From NCBI GenBank assembly GCA_036971475.1, contig JBAIZL010000002.1, positions 349,756,582 to 349,820,581 of the forward strand: DNA of 64,000 nucleotides. The letters are read 5' to 3'. Within the stretch, counting starts at the first letter, position 1. The number at the start of each line of letters is the position of its first letter. A model generated the notes under the pieces. The model made no database searches. It saw only the letters and a list, made by a program, of their open reading frames with translations, and was not told the origin of the DNA. The translations under genes were made by a program, and so were the position numbers. Shown here piece after piece: positions 22,515-36,710 of this stretch. The DNA comes from Prosapia bicincta (lineage: Eukaryota > Arthropoda > Insecta > Hemiptera > Cercopidae).

Positions 22515-23211
22515 CCACGGTATTTGAAAATATCCTGCTTAAACGTATCAATAAGCATATCCACACACACAACATACTCAGGCCAGAGCAATTTGGCCTT
22601 AGGAAAAACTTTGGGCCACGCATCAGCTGATGAGAGTTTTGGAGCATTGTTTAACATCTTCATCAACGACATACCAACATCACTTAACACACAAATGGTC
22701 ATTTTTTCAGATGATTCAGCGGTATCTGCTCAGTCATGGGAGCCACATCTAATACACTCAAATTATAGGAACAACTTACAGTACTAGTATCATGACTGAG
22801 CAACTGGAGAGTTAAAAAGATCGTGGCCAAGTGCCAGGCTCTACTTCTCTCCAACTTAACACACCACTAGAACTATTAGGCGAGGATTTCACTGGGGGAA
22901 CCAGGTCAAATATCGGGGAGTCATACTCAACAGAGGCTTGACTTGGAGCACTCACATTACCAACACGTTAAAAAAGCAACAATTAGATTAACACAAATAT
23001 ATCCTATGCTTAACAGAACAAGCCCACTTTCACTACGGGAGACCCCTACTATATACGTATTTATGTTTAGCAGCATACTCATCTACGCTTCCCCCATCTA
23101 GGGCCTTGCAAACAACTCACGTACTCGCAAATATCAGCTATTCTAAAACTAGGTTTTGCGAATAATCACGAAGGCCCCTAGATGTACAAGATTAACACTG
23201 CCTCACACTGG

Positions 23212-23212
<1 letters not shown>
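22515..23212 (+). pseudogene. Jockey-like ORF2 remnant (partial reverse transcriptase)
   Basis: Contains the RT entry (VFENILLKRI-like, then RPEQFG), then a deletion of about 240 bp that joins GGAGCAT to TTGTTTAACATC and removes most of the palm, including the SQGSIIGP motif. It resumes at the region before the catalytic pair, which reads FSDDSA (FADD in the family). Downstream, VKYRGVILNRGLTWSTHI at about 22908-22965 is the Jockey post-palm motif missing from the left copy. Confidence 0.65.

Positions 23213-23213
<1 letters not shown>

Positions 23214-23255
<42 letters not shown>
23214..23255. repeat. (TA)n microsatellite at arm boundary
   Basis: Uninterrupted TA dinucleotides of about 42 bp directly at the point where inverted-arm similarity ends. 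Confidence 0.95.
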
Positions 23256-23258
<3 letters not shown>

Positions 23259-23639
23259 ACAAAGAAAGAGATGGAGAGAAGGAGACTAAGTAAAACAGTT
23301 TTGTTTTCTCAATACTTATTTAAAGAAATAAATTCAGAGATGAAAACTGTATGTATATGTTTTGTGGCAAAATATTGAAATGAAATGGTTTTATTATTAT
23401 TGAGCTCGGAAATGGCATTTACATTATCACAAAGGCTTTCATCATCTTCATCGCTTTCACATCCATATTTGCCTTAATACATGGTCACCTTTATATATTG
23501 TCTACTACAGTAGGCTAAAAAATTCTTATTGTAGCGATCTAGACTTTTGACTAAAAGGGAATCGGGGCGTAAGCTATGTCTATTCAACCAGTGCTTTGAT
23601 TTTACAATTTCTTGTTCGATTAGAATTGTGATGAATAAA
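23256..23639. other. Anonymous DNA
   Basis: Not part of the inverted arms or the third copy; nothing recognised. Confidence 0.4.
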
Positions 23640-25930
<2,291 letters not shown>

Positions 25931-26188
25931 AAGTAAGATACATAAAGCGAAATGAATTTGTTCTGCTTTGTATTGAAGTAGAAAACTGAAGCCATTTAAA
26001 CCTAATATTAGAATTAAAAAGACGTATTAATCTTTCAAGTCACCTTTCGGAACTGGTCGGAAAAAACCAGGCTAAAAAGATCTTCTACTCTCCAGTAGGA
26101 CAAAAACATCAGACAGGACATCAACCTACAGCACACAAGCCTTGACATCTTTCAAGAACCCAGGTTCCCGGTCAAACCACCCTCCTTT

Positions 26189-27064
26189 GTGAATATAAAC
26201 TTGAATCTCCTCGAACCCTGCTCCAAAAAAGAGCCTCAAGAAACAATCAAGAGGAAAGGAATGGAAACTATTGCCAAGATTTTAAAACCACACTTGGTCG
26301 CTGCTTACACCGACGGCTCTTCGAATTCTGACTGCGATAGAGGTGGATCCGGAATCTTTATAACCTATCCTGATGGCCCAACTTCCAGATATAAAATTGC
26401 AGCAGGTAAAATCGCCTCCAACTTCACAAGCGAACTCATCGCAATCAAAGAAGCTCTGGGTATTTACCTCACTTGGACAACACTCAACCCCTCTGATGGC
26501 ATAGTAATCTTCACGGACTGCAGATCTGCTCTTCAGGCCCTCCAAAATGGAAATACAAACCTCGCCCAAAAGATCAATACCCTTCTATCCTTAATTGAGG
26601 AAAAGAAGAAGCTTTGTACGCTTCAATGGATCCCGGCACACGTCGACATCAAAGGGAACGAAGAGGCCGATTCTCTGGCCAAGAAAGCGAGGACCATCGA
26701 ACCAGCCCCCGTGATTACAACATCTTCCGACGTAAATGCCGTTGCAAAACAGAAGCTCTGCCATAACAACCAAAGAAAATCATAACTTCCCGAGCTTAAC
26801 TTCGACAGGGAAATACCAAAAACTATTGCCAGACTGAGGACAATGCACCTCAAAGACATGAAAATCTTGCCTGATGGATCAAGAACATACCCTGAATGTA
26901 GGCACTGCCCAGGGATACAGCTTGATCCCGATCATCTCTTTAACTGCCCGTCCATCATTGCAGCACTTTTTAAAATTGACTTAAACTGTTCTAGGGAGAC
27001 CCTTTATACGGACAAAGCTGCAGATGTGGCCAGTGCAGTGCTTCACGCCTTTGGACCCGTGTAA
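26189..27064 (+). pseudogene. LINE RNase H and C-terminal zinc-knuckle
   Basis: The RNase H motifs read in order: AAYTDGSSN (about residue 39), SELIAIKEAL (about 80), IVIFTDCRSALQAL (about 105) and LQWIPAHVDIKGNEEADSLA (about 145). All the usual acidic catalytic residues (Asp, Glu, Asp, Asp) are visible. The frame stops at a TAA at 26783-26785, but the same frame continues without another stop to 27064. It ends with CRHCPGIQLDPDHLFNC, a C-x2-C-x8-H-x4-C knuckle seen at the end of such polyproteins. In an active element RNase H removes the RNA template. The start is arbitrary because the upstream RT is missing. Confidence 0.75.
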
Positions 27065-27135
27065 CTGTGCTCTCTCTGCCTTTCTCTGAACACTATTTTT
27101 CTTTTTTTTTATTGTTTTTATTGCACTTGTCACAC

Positions 27136-27154
27136 GACAACAACAACAACAACA
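27136..27154 (+). repeat. CAA-repeat LINE tail
   Basis: Six CAA units just after the LINE frame; it probably marks the 3' end of the element. Confidence 0.6.
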
Positions 27155-27169
27155 AGAAATTGTATATTT

Positions 27170-28493
27170 ATTTCGATAAATGTTTTTTCGATAAAGTATC
27201 TTCTACGATGGTTTTCGATACCTCCCCGAACTATATTTTTTCATAATTTGTTGGTTGTGTTTTATTTGTTTAGTTGTTTAGACTATTTGATATCCTAAAA
27301 TGCTCAAAGAGTTACATATAAAGTTGGATGTGTAGGTTTTACTTAATGACCTATATAAACAGTAGTTGAACATAATCGTTGATACTTCGCCATTAGTACT
27401 CGAAGAAGTCGTTCAATACAGCAAAGAATATACACACAGACAGCAACAGAGCATCAGATAAGCTTTTAACTAAAAACAATAACACTTTTTAAACCAACAA
27501 CCATTTTTACCCACGCACAATAAACACTATAAATATCGAATTTAATATAAACTAATCAGGGCTCAAACAATTTAAAATAAGACTTAAAACAAATGACTTT
27601 AATAAAGCTCTCACCCCAAAAAGCAACCACAAGCAAAAGTTTTAATACAGAAACAGCAATACAAAGCACAGAATCCATTCCCTATGAATACATTGGGGAA
27701 TGTATTCATGGGGAATGGAAGATATTGAATATATAATGACCATCATAAACACATTAAACCAAGCACAACTAATAAACACACAACTCTTAAACCCATCATA
27801 CAAATCGCGACAAACTAATTTGTGATAACTGTAACGATAATTGGATTCATATTTTTATTTTTTTTTTTTTAATTTGTGTATTAAATGTACAAACGGTTTG
27901 TAAAAATATGTAAAGACATTCGCAAAAAGAATTTCGTTGGTCAGTTTTGTTCAAACACACAATGGCGAGTTGCAAACCCTTTACGTGGTTATGTGTTACT
28001 CTTATCTTATCCTAAGTAAACAGTTCTGTTCAGCTACTATTCAACTAGAGTTAATTTTAGATAAAGAGATTTAAAATTTTAAACCTTTTGATTATTGGTA
28101 CACCATATTTAATTCAATTTATTAGCCATACAAGATTTAAAAGACTATTATAATTTGTATCCATTTAATAATTGTTTCGCCTATTGCATTCTTGCGACAT
28201 TATCGTGTACTACATCTGTATTAAAAAATTAATATCCCTTACCGTCAAATATAGTTAGGGACAAGACATAAAAATTAAGGAACAATATGGAGCTCCTCTT
28301 TATTACTTAATTTCTAACGAAAGAAATTCCTGGTGATTACCTACTTATTATGAAAGTAACGTAAAGTAACGTATTTATAACTCGAGTCACTTTAAAAAAA
28401 AAAGTTTTACTATATTTAGAATTCTAAGCGTTGAATCTTGCGTATATTTGTTCAAAAGCATTGCCTGATGGCCAAATCTTACTTAATTACTTA
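27170..28493. other. AT-rich DNA with one strong hairpin
   Basis: No gene assigned. 27380-27830 is depleted of G on the plus strand and may be decayed element coding DNA, but no motif was recognised. Confidence 0.35.
27675..27718. repeat. Short inverted repeat (20-bp stem, 4-nt loop)
   Basis: CCATTCCCTATGAATACATT pairs with the following AATGTATTCATGGGGAATGG around a GGGG loop, with one mismatch. The function is unknown. Confidence 0.8.
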
Positions 28494-29162
28494 CTAGCCA
28501 ACGCCCACCCTTGGCTGTTGGGCCATTTGGTGGCGCGCTGACCAGTATAATCGACAGAGACTTCCCTCATTGTCCTCTTCGTCTGGCTGAACGTAGCCCA
28601 TGGAAGTGCATGTGAGAAGGTGATCTACATCCATGGTTCCGTTTCCGCACAAAACGCAATCCGGCGATTGGAGGACATGAATCTTGTGGAGGTTTGCTGC
28701 AAGGTAGTCGTGGCCAGTAGCCAGGCGGAACAGTGCTACACCTGTGCGACGGTAAACGCTACGGTTTATTGGTCCTTCGGTGACGAGTGTAGCCCAGCTT
28801 CTGTTGTGAGAGGCCCTGATTAAGTTTTCTCTCGTACTGCGATTTAAAGCTGAGTTTATCTGTATTTGCACTGATTGAAAAGAGGTTGAGGCAAGTGGCT
28901 GTGGTAAAGCGGCTCCCTGTTTGGCGAGAGTATCGGCTTTCTCGTTTCCTTCTATATTGACATGACTTGGCACCCACTGAATGTGAATTTGCCAACCCTT
29001 TTCCTGAAGGGAGTCTAGTTGTTTTCTACAGGACAGTGTTCGGTGGCATTCCACTTGTCTGTCGCTAGTAACACCCTGTATTGCGGCCATGTAGTTCACA
29101 AGAAATACAGCCTTACAGGTCTCTTTAATTTTTGAAAGTTCAATGGATGCTCCCATAAGCAA
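28494..29162 (-). pseudogene. LINE RNase H to C-terminal fragment
   Basis: Minus-strand frame with the second half of an RNase H domain: VNYMAAIQGV where F-[IT]-D-S-x-A-A is expected, so the catalytic Asp is Asn here. IHIQWVPSHVNIEGNEKADTLAKQ follows with the last Asp intact. Then comes a C-terminal region with LATGHDYLAANLHKI and CVLCGNGTMDVDHLLTC (C-x2-C-x8-H-x4-C). The layout matches LINEs with an RNase H end. It is a different element from the 26-27 kb copy, judging by the low sequence match. It is 5'-truncated; the ATG is incidental. Confidence 0.7.
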
Positions 29163-29955
29163 ACCTCATCTTGCCGAAAGTATAATAAACAGATAAGCAT
29201 ATTCATTGGCCTGCTGGGTCTTGTATTGTTACGTTTTATTGTTGCTCTCGCAGTAGTTTATGTCATGTGATTGAATTTAATGCCGTACATGTTTATTAAC
29301 AGGCAAATTTCATGTTTAAAAGTTTTATGAAATACATTAGAGGGATAGAATTTTTCATTGTTAAAATTGTTGCTCTGACGTTTATTTATATAATTACTGG
29401 TTTGATTTGTTTGTATATTCAAGTAATGGTGTCGCTATTAAGGAATGAGAGACACCTAAATTCTGTAGTGATAGTATCCAACCCAGGTTTAATCAAGTTT
29501 TAATGATATATAGCATAATGTAATCGTTTTTACCCTCTCTCCATATGAATAATTTATATTAATACGGTATCTCAATAAAGATTTTTAAATAATTTCCCAT
29601 TATAAGAATATTTGTGTATGTATTTATATTTTATATGTTTCTTGGGATAAAAGGATAACTTAACGAATGAGGATTATCTAACATCTCACTCCCCTATCTG
29701 TAAATAAATCCAAATAGAGAGCTTAGTACCTGCTAAAAACTCTTATCCAAATGCAATTTCCTCCATCTCCTTGATATCCCTTTCCTCCTGTAATTATTCC
29801 TAATTTCAGAATGAACCCGACGGTCGCGTTGTCATTCTGAAGCAGTCCTGATTTCCCTTAGTGCATGTAAGGAATTATATTGCAGTTTGTATTGGTAGTT
29901 GTTCCCTATGGTATTTGTGGATATTGTTCGATTAGTTATAGTATAAGGATAACGC
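29163..29955. other. Anonymous DNA
   Basis: No gene recognised. A short inverted repeat CAGAATGA...TCATTCTG lies at about 29808-29840. Confidence 0.35.
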
Positions 29956-30445
29956 AGTTGAGATAGAGAGAGAGTAAACAAGGGAATTTAAAGGGATATA
30001 CGGTTAACATAGGAGTTGGTGTGGGGACGCGATAGGACCTGTCATTTCGCGTATTGTCTGCTGCCCAACCTCTACGATACCGTCTCAGGATCTAAATTTA
30101 TACACCTTTACCTTCACTCATTCACGGGGTTGACATCGGACCCTCCCCCGGTTTCCGTTTCGTGGGGGAGATCTGTAACTTTTTTTTATTATAATACTGC
30201 CAAACAAGTATTTTACTGCCAAATAGTTCTGAGAGCAAACAGTTCTAAATAGTACAAACAGTTGACCAATAGTAAAACAGCTAAGCGGGCAAAGTTTAAT
30301 ATTTCCGATATAGTTTTAAAATTAAATAAGACAGTCCTAGACAGAGTCCCAGACTAGAAAGTTGAGAGAGGAGACGTCTTCCTGGCAACCAAAGGCCGAA
30401 TGCTAGCTTCCCGAGGGAACCAGTAGAAGGTAACACATAAGTCCT
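29956..30445. other. GC-richer patch, unassigned
   Basis: Base composition is clearly less AT-rich than its surroundings. It contains the stem CTCCCCC...GGGGGAG at about 30142-30171. No frame longer than about 78 codons and no family resemblance. It could be an old element end or an untranslated or promoter region. Confidence 0.3.
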
Positions 30446-32160
30446 AGTAACTACTCATTATGATTTATTTAATGTTCCTTTTCATATTTGTTAATAATTC
30501 CTATGTTTATTTCAACGTACTGTCTACAGCCCGTAAAGGATTTAATGTCAGTTATTTGTACTCAATGATATTTTAGAATTAGGCTAATATCCATGATTTT
30601 CCATTTTAAAAAGACACCGATGACAGTGGGGTTTGAACACAGATTTTAGTTTCTCTTGCAAGTATTACGTTTCGATATATATTGTGTTTGTAAACTATTC
30701 TTGTTTGTGAAATATTTTGTTTTCATGATAATTGAAACAAAAAACGTTTATTTACAATATAAGCTACAGCTTTACGTTTGGCAATATTACAAACAAACAT
30801 TTTAATTACAGGTGTGACTTTAGCCCTAAAACTTAGTCAAAAAAACAACTAACTGCTGTGCTAATTGTGCTATATCATTAGCTGTTACAGAACTGATTTA
30901 ATCTGACATTTTCATTGATTTTCAAATACTTGAATGAAATTTGTATATTGTCTATTTAAAATAAATCACTACATATAATTCTTTTAAAATATATGGAAAA
31001 ATTAATTTATTGTTCCTTCAACAATTATTTATTGAATATTTAATCAAGTGGCTAGTAAATATTTATTAAACAAATTTTAATATTATTTGAATGAATTGTT
31101 TGGGTCTAGATATTAAACTTCCAATGTTGAAAGATAATCGTTTCAATAAAATTAAACATTGAAACATAAATATATATGTTTTTTTAAAATTAAGAATTCA
31201 TGGAAATTAAAAAATACTTTCTATTAAATTTTAAAAGGCTAATTTTTTTTAAACAGGAAACTAATATTAAAAAAACTCTATAAACAGTATTAATATACTT
31301 GTTTAATTTTGTATTCTGGTTTACTGGTAAACTAGGACAATCTGTGATGGCCAGGCGTTTAATTGATGGATATGATTCTATTATATCTCTACATTATTCT
31401 TTATATGACCCAAAGTACAAACAGTTCTGTTACCACTTTCAAATTGACAATAAATAAAAATATTATACCTCAGAGGTATGTATATAAGAGAAAATATTTT
31501 TATAAAATTATATAAAAACCACAAATTGCTACAAGAAAGACAACAGTTATTATTTAAAGTTATGAAACAGTTAAGTCTATGAAATATGTTACATGATATC
31601 AACATCATCAATTTCCAGATTTATTCCATATTTATAAAATTATGCTTTAAGAAACTATACTCTGAAAACATTTGAGTTGCTGGTAAAGACTGTGCCCTTT
31701 TATAAATGATGGGTATGTGTTTCCAGGTAGAACAACCTGTATTCAATTTATCAGGTAGTACTAGGAAATATACAGCTTTACAGGTAATCGTTTTCAGAAA
31801 ATGAAATTCTACTTCTATTTTTCCATGCACAATATTTAGAAAATGTATTTAATTATTCATTAACTCAAAACATATTTCATCAAGTGTTACTTGAAACTTC
31901 TAGGATCATGCCAAGCTTTATAGTAGCATTACACTGGTCTTGTATTTTAAAGTGATTTTTAATTGACTTAAATATCTTGATATGTGAACAATTTCTTTTA
32001 TCTGTGTGTACAATATCATGAGTTGATGTTTCTCAATTTAAATAATACAGCTTTCTATTTCTGTAGTAGGAAACTCTTCTTTACATTGACCAACTATTAT
32101 CTAATCCTTCATTTATAATATAACCCTTTCCTTCATGCAGAAGCATTAAATCAACCTAAT
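30446..32160. other. AT-rich anonymous DNA
   Basis: Nothing recognised. A minus-strand open stretch at 31621-31830 shows no family motif. Confidence 0.35.
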
Positions 32161-32480
32161 CGAGTCTTTGACAACCTACCTCCAGTATTTCTAAACCTTG
32201 TTGACCAGGTGAAACCACAGTCACAGGCTATGGATATTGAACTCAGGAAAGCAACATTAATGACCATCAACAAACGATTCCCTGAAAGTGACTGGCTTCA
32301 TGTTTACACAGATGGATCTTCAAACCCTTCAATTGGAGAAGCTGGAGCAGGATATTTTTCAAAATTATTTCAGGGCTCCGTAGCTGTGGGCCTCTGCTGC
32401 AGCAATTTTGATAGTGAGGTTGTGGCCACAGGAGAAGCACCATCATGCGGGGTTGCCCAAAATCATCATTCAAATGACCA
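32161..32480 (+). pseudogene. LINE RNase H N-terminal fragment
   Basis: The plus-strand frame gives WLHVYTDGSSNPSIGEAGAG, the first RNase H motif with its catalytic Asp, then FDSEVVATGEA around the second motif. Upstream PRVFDNLPPVFLN-like sequence resembles the region before RNase H. Similarity ends at about 32470, where a different repeat begins, so the fragment is truncated at both sides. Confidence 0.6.
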
Positions 32481-32489
32481 AAATTCATC

Positions 32490-34020
32490 TAACAAAAATG
32501 TACACACACAATTTACGCGGTCGTTAAATAACCAAATACGCGCATTTCATATAACCAAAGACACGGACTTCAACTAAAATTAATTTTGCGGGTTATCGCT
32601 ATGCCGCTAAGCAGGCGTTCAACGTACAACTTGAAGGTAATAAATGAAAGGGAAGTAATATTTCTATAAATATCTAAACTTAGTAGTTATTATTACTACC
32701 TTTAAATTATTTCTCAAAATTCTACGGTTTAACTTTATCGTTATTAAAGTAAATGTAATGCAGGAGAATATTAAGTGTAATTACAAAACTATGGAAAATA
32801 TGATACAGTGATTATTTTTCTAAACAATTGTAGATTTAACAACATATTGTAAGTTAAATAACTAACGTAATAAATATTTAAACATCGTGTTGAATAAAAG
32901 TGTAGTTACAAAACGATAATTAATATAATAAATTGATTATTTTTCAAAAATTTTTTAAAATGTTTCTAGATGTAAACACCTTAATATTAAAGTAAACTAG
33001 TCAAATTAAAAGGTAAACTAGTCTTTCATCAAGGAACTACAATTTACAATACATTGTTATAAAGAAGAAAACTTGTCATGTTTCTTTTCATAAAACCATA
33101 AAGTAATTGGAAACAACTAAAAATATTATCTATACCAATACCGTACATATTTTTTTCTTCTAATCTGTGTATATATAAATGAATATTTGTATGTATGTAT
33201 GTATCTTATTATAATTGTAATAGTCTACTTAAACATCGTTTTAAACATTAAGTGTAATTTACAAAACGACAGTAGTATGATGTAGTGTTTATATTTAAAA
33301 CAATTATAGATTTAATAAAATACTGAGACCTAAATATTAACGTAATTAACAAATTACCTAATATAGCTACCTATAAACCTAAAAAAATGAATTAACCAAA
33401 ATGTACGCACACAATTTACGCACCGTTAACTAACCAAATAATCGAAATTCAAATAATCGTAATACATGGACTTTAACTAACCAAATACGCGCATTTTGAA
33501 CTAACCAAATGCACGGACTTCAACTGAAAGGAATGTTGCGGGTTATCTATATGGCGCTCCGCAGGCGTTCAACGTACAATATAAAGTTGAAATTGATAAA
33601 TTGTTGAGTAATATTTCTATAAATAATTTAAATTCGTGAAGAATGGCAGCGTAATTACAAAACTGTAAACAATATGATAAAGGTGATATCAGATTTATTT
33701 TAAAAGTTTTTAACACCTAATTAGTAAATCGGAAGTAATCTTGTCTTTGCAAAGTAATTTGTATATTAATACGCCTTTAAATAATTTTTTAAAATTCTAT
33801 TTCTTAAATTCATCGTTACTTGAGTAAATGTAATGTAGCAATATTTTTCGCTTTTATTATACCATAGATCATAAATATCTTTTATATTTTTTATATTTAA
33901 ACATCGATTTAAAAATTAAGTGTAGTAACAAAACGAAAGTAATATGATGTAGCTATTAAATGTAAAACAATTCTAGATTTAAAAAAATACCGAGACCTAA
34001 ATATTACAGTAAATAAATCA
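32490..34020 (+). repeat. Diverged large tandem repeat of unknown family
   Basis: A block beginning AAAATGTACRCACACAATTTACGC occurs at about 32497 and again at about 33399. Each is followed by TTGCGGGTTATC and GCAGGCGTTCAACGTACAA. A second module (TTAAACATCGTTT...GAGACCTAAATATTA) occurs at about 32876, 33228 and 33898. The main spacing is about 900 bp. No coding capacity seen. Confidence 0.55.
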
Positions 34021-34136
34021 GTTGTGTCCCTGTGTTTGCAAGGGGTGCGACCAATGAAATACGCACTTGAGTATAACAAGAATTTATTTGATTATACAAA
34101 TAAAGATTTCGCAATAAGTAAACTGAATAATTAGCG

Positions 34137-34335
34137 TCGTACGAGAAATAGTAGGTAAATTATAAAATAGTAGTTTCGTACAAGAAATAATAATTTAATT
34201 ATAAAATAGTAGTTTTGTAAGAGAAATAGTTTTTGAATTATAAAATAGTAGTTTCGTACGATAGTAGTACGCAAATTAGGAAATAGAAGTTCGTACGAGA
34301 AATAATAGTTTGTATGATACAGTATTTGAATTAAA
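34137..34335 (+). repeat. Degenerate tandem repeat, unit about 40-47 bp
   Basis: Four to five copies of GTACGAGAAATAGTA followed by AATTATAAAATAGTAGTTTC, with variation in spacing. Confidence 0.6.
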
Positions 34336-34374
34336 AAATGTAAATTAGTTTCACAGTGATTGAAACTGAAAAAG

Positions 34375-34487
34375 ACTTAACAAGAACTGGCGAGATTTTA
34401 TCAAGAACTAGACGAAAACTAGACAAGAACTGGAGGAAAACTAGACAAGAACAGGAAGAAAACTTGACAAGAACTAGCTTTCCGCTC
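34375..34487 (+). repeat. 22-bp minisatellite
   Basis: About five imperfect copies of ACAAGAACTGGAGGAAAACTAG. A Lys/Arg/Thr-rich frame across it is a by-product. Confidence 0.65.
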
Positions 34488-34989
34488 GCGCTAGGTGTAT
34501 ATATAACTTATTTAGTTTACTTGTACATTGGTCAATGATTACATCGAATGTTCTAGAATAAGGCTACTTGTTACATGGAAATTAACTAACGATTACATAT
34601 TTAAGTTAATAGAAAGTTCCATCGTAAATGACACACATTGAACAATTATTTGAGTATTGACTTTGAGTTACTTTTGTAGCCTGAATCATTTGAAAAACCA
34701 AACGTTATACAGACAATTATTCTAATGTCATTTAAAATATAAGAAATTAATCAATTAAATAGTATTATATTTCATACATAATACATAATATGTGAATACA
34801 TAATATCGCCCATTATAGCTAATTCCTAAACCTAAAGCATGCATTAATCAGTGACACTATGTTTTAAATTAGATTTTTGTAAATATTAAAACTATTAAGT
34901 CTAAATTTAAAAAAATGTAAATAATGTATAACATTTCGTATATATGTGAATTGAATTACCATTTCAATATTAGTCAATTAAGGTGTTAT

Positions 34990-36060
34990 ATCAATCAAAA
35001 ATAACTTTATAACTATGTGCTAGTTTTGATAGGTGTAAAATAAATAATTAGTTACAACACCAATTACTTAGAACTAAATGAAATATCAGGATGATTTTTT
35101 CTAAATCTTCCATTTTGTGTTTGAAGCTCGAATAATTAGAGTTAATGTATAAGGTATACAAATTCAACACGACGTATAAAAATGTATGAAATTGCCAATG
35201 ACAAGTTGGATCGTATGTAAATGTTTAGAGCCTCCTTTCACGAATAGTGTCACTATTCGATTAAGCAACTAAAACATCATTATAACCAGTGTAACACAGG
35301 TCTTCAAGTTGCACGTTTAAAACGTGTGAGGTCATTTTAGGGTAATTGTGGAAATAGTTGTGATAAACCTAACTTCGCTACCTTCTTTCATAAGCTGGGG
35401 ATGACTCTGGGCATACCGTAGTATTAGTAAACTCGCAGCAATTGAAAACGTGATGTAAATCCCGTGGTAACAAACTCTCTAGAATCTTACTTTTATGTGT
35501 TCCGAAACCATTATAAATTTGTTGAATCTAATTTTTACTTTTTTGGCCTAATTATAAACATGGAAACGATGATACTCCAAGCTGATTTTTCGAACCTAGA
35601 AACAGATCCAGTAATATATATTTGTTTTGTTATTTAGATGTCTTCATCGATTATTATTAAAATTATATATATAATTTAATTTTAGAAAAATCTTTGAAGA
35701 AAAACTATTACTCGATTTAAATTAACCTCGATATTTTATTTGTTTGCATAAAACTCACAATATGACAAGGTCCAGTTTTATCCGAGAAGGATGCAAAGAT
35801 ATAAACAATATTTTTCTCTTTTCTGTTTACTGTGAAATGTTTCTACACTAGCCTTCGGTTATATAATAACATGATTTCATTTGTTCTCTGGAAGCCATTT
35901 GTATAATTCTATTTAAACAATAAGCAAGAGTTTAGTAGATCATTTCAAGACATTGACCAGATCTACACATGCCATTTTCAAGTCTTACGATTTGATAGCT
36001 ATTACACCACTATTTAGTCGCCATAATTCATCCTTTCATATTGGAAAAATACTGTAGGCA
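34990..36060 (+). repeat. Direct duplication, copy 1
   Basis: Matches 37660-38660 in the same orientation over about 1 kb with many mismatches. Shared landmarks include GGTCATTTTAGGGTAATTGTGG, ACTTCGCTACCTT and ATTCATCCTTTCATAT. This copy has about 130 bp extra near 35880-36005. No coding region recognised. Confidence 0.7.
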
Positions 36061-36710
36061 TGTGTGGCTCTAGACGTTGCGGGACCATAGACAATTCATT
36101 ATTACTTTCTAGTGCTGGGGATTTAATGGGATAAAATGATACAGTTACTTAATGCTGATTCAGGATTTTACGTATATTCTTGAAATTAATTTAATATGCC
36201 TAAACCATTACTGTTTACTAAACCATTCATGTTATAATGGGGTATTTATAACTTGATGTTTCTTAAAGCAAAGTTCTAAAACAAACACTCTTGTTTAAAA
36301 CGAAGTGAAACAATATGGAAAATAAACAACCAACTATAAACAGTACTATGAAATTATATTCAATATATTACATAGATAGTTCAACTCGTGTAACATAATG
36401 TTACGGTTCCCGGCGGCGCGGAGATACTGATAGCGAATTGTTAGTTAGTTCAGTCTTTTCATACAAAACTTAAAATATATTAGGCTTTAATTTGATGGCC
36501 TAAATTAAAATCTATTTTTAAATCTTGATTTTGTTTTACATTTCTATTGATTGTGGTTCAACCTTGCGTTGTTAAACCATAATCCATAATTGGTGGATTA
36601 GCGACATTGTATTGAACAGAAGTAAGGAGCTATGGCGCCCACAAACTGCGGTGATCAGGTTCAGGCCATTATATTGGAAAATAACAATTAGCTTGATATG
36701 GTATCATAAA

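Larger units (their letters stand above)
17462..23212 (-). repeat. Right arm of large inverted duplication
   Basis: Reverse-complement copy of 3297-11640. Relative to the left arm it lacks about 590 bp (left 10902-11489) and two LINE blocks. One LINE loss is from about 5850 to 4190 and is filled by about 60 bp carrying four TTTAAG units near 22479-22502. The other removes about 240 bp of the RT palm. It keeps about 70 bp of LINE that the left arm lost. It ends at a (TA)n tract. Confidence 0.85.
22085..23212 (+). mobile_element. Jockey-like LINE, damaged copy in right arm
   Basis: Plus-strand twin of the left-arm LINE, reduced by two internal deletions and cut off at the arm boundary. ORF1 remnant at 22180-22440, junction filler at about 22445-22510, ORF2 remnant from about 22515 to 23212. 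Confidence 0.75.
26030..27155 (+). mobile_element. 5'-truncated LINE fragment with RNase H domain
   Basis: Starts within the region just upstream of RNase H and runs through an RNase H domain and a zinc-knuckle end to a CAA-repeat tail at 27136-27154. Truncation at the 5' side is usual for LINE insertions. The clade (I, R1 or LOA-like) is not settled. Confidence 0.7.

Noticed and set aside
29956..30445. CpG-island-like promoter of a host gene
   Set aside because: Composition differs from its surroundings, but no downstream exon or open frame supports a gene.
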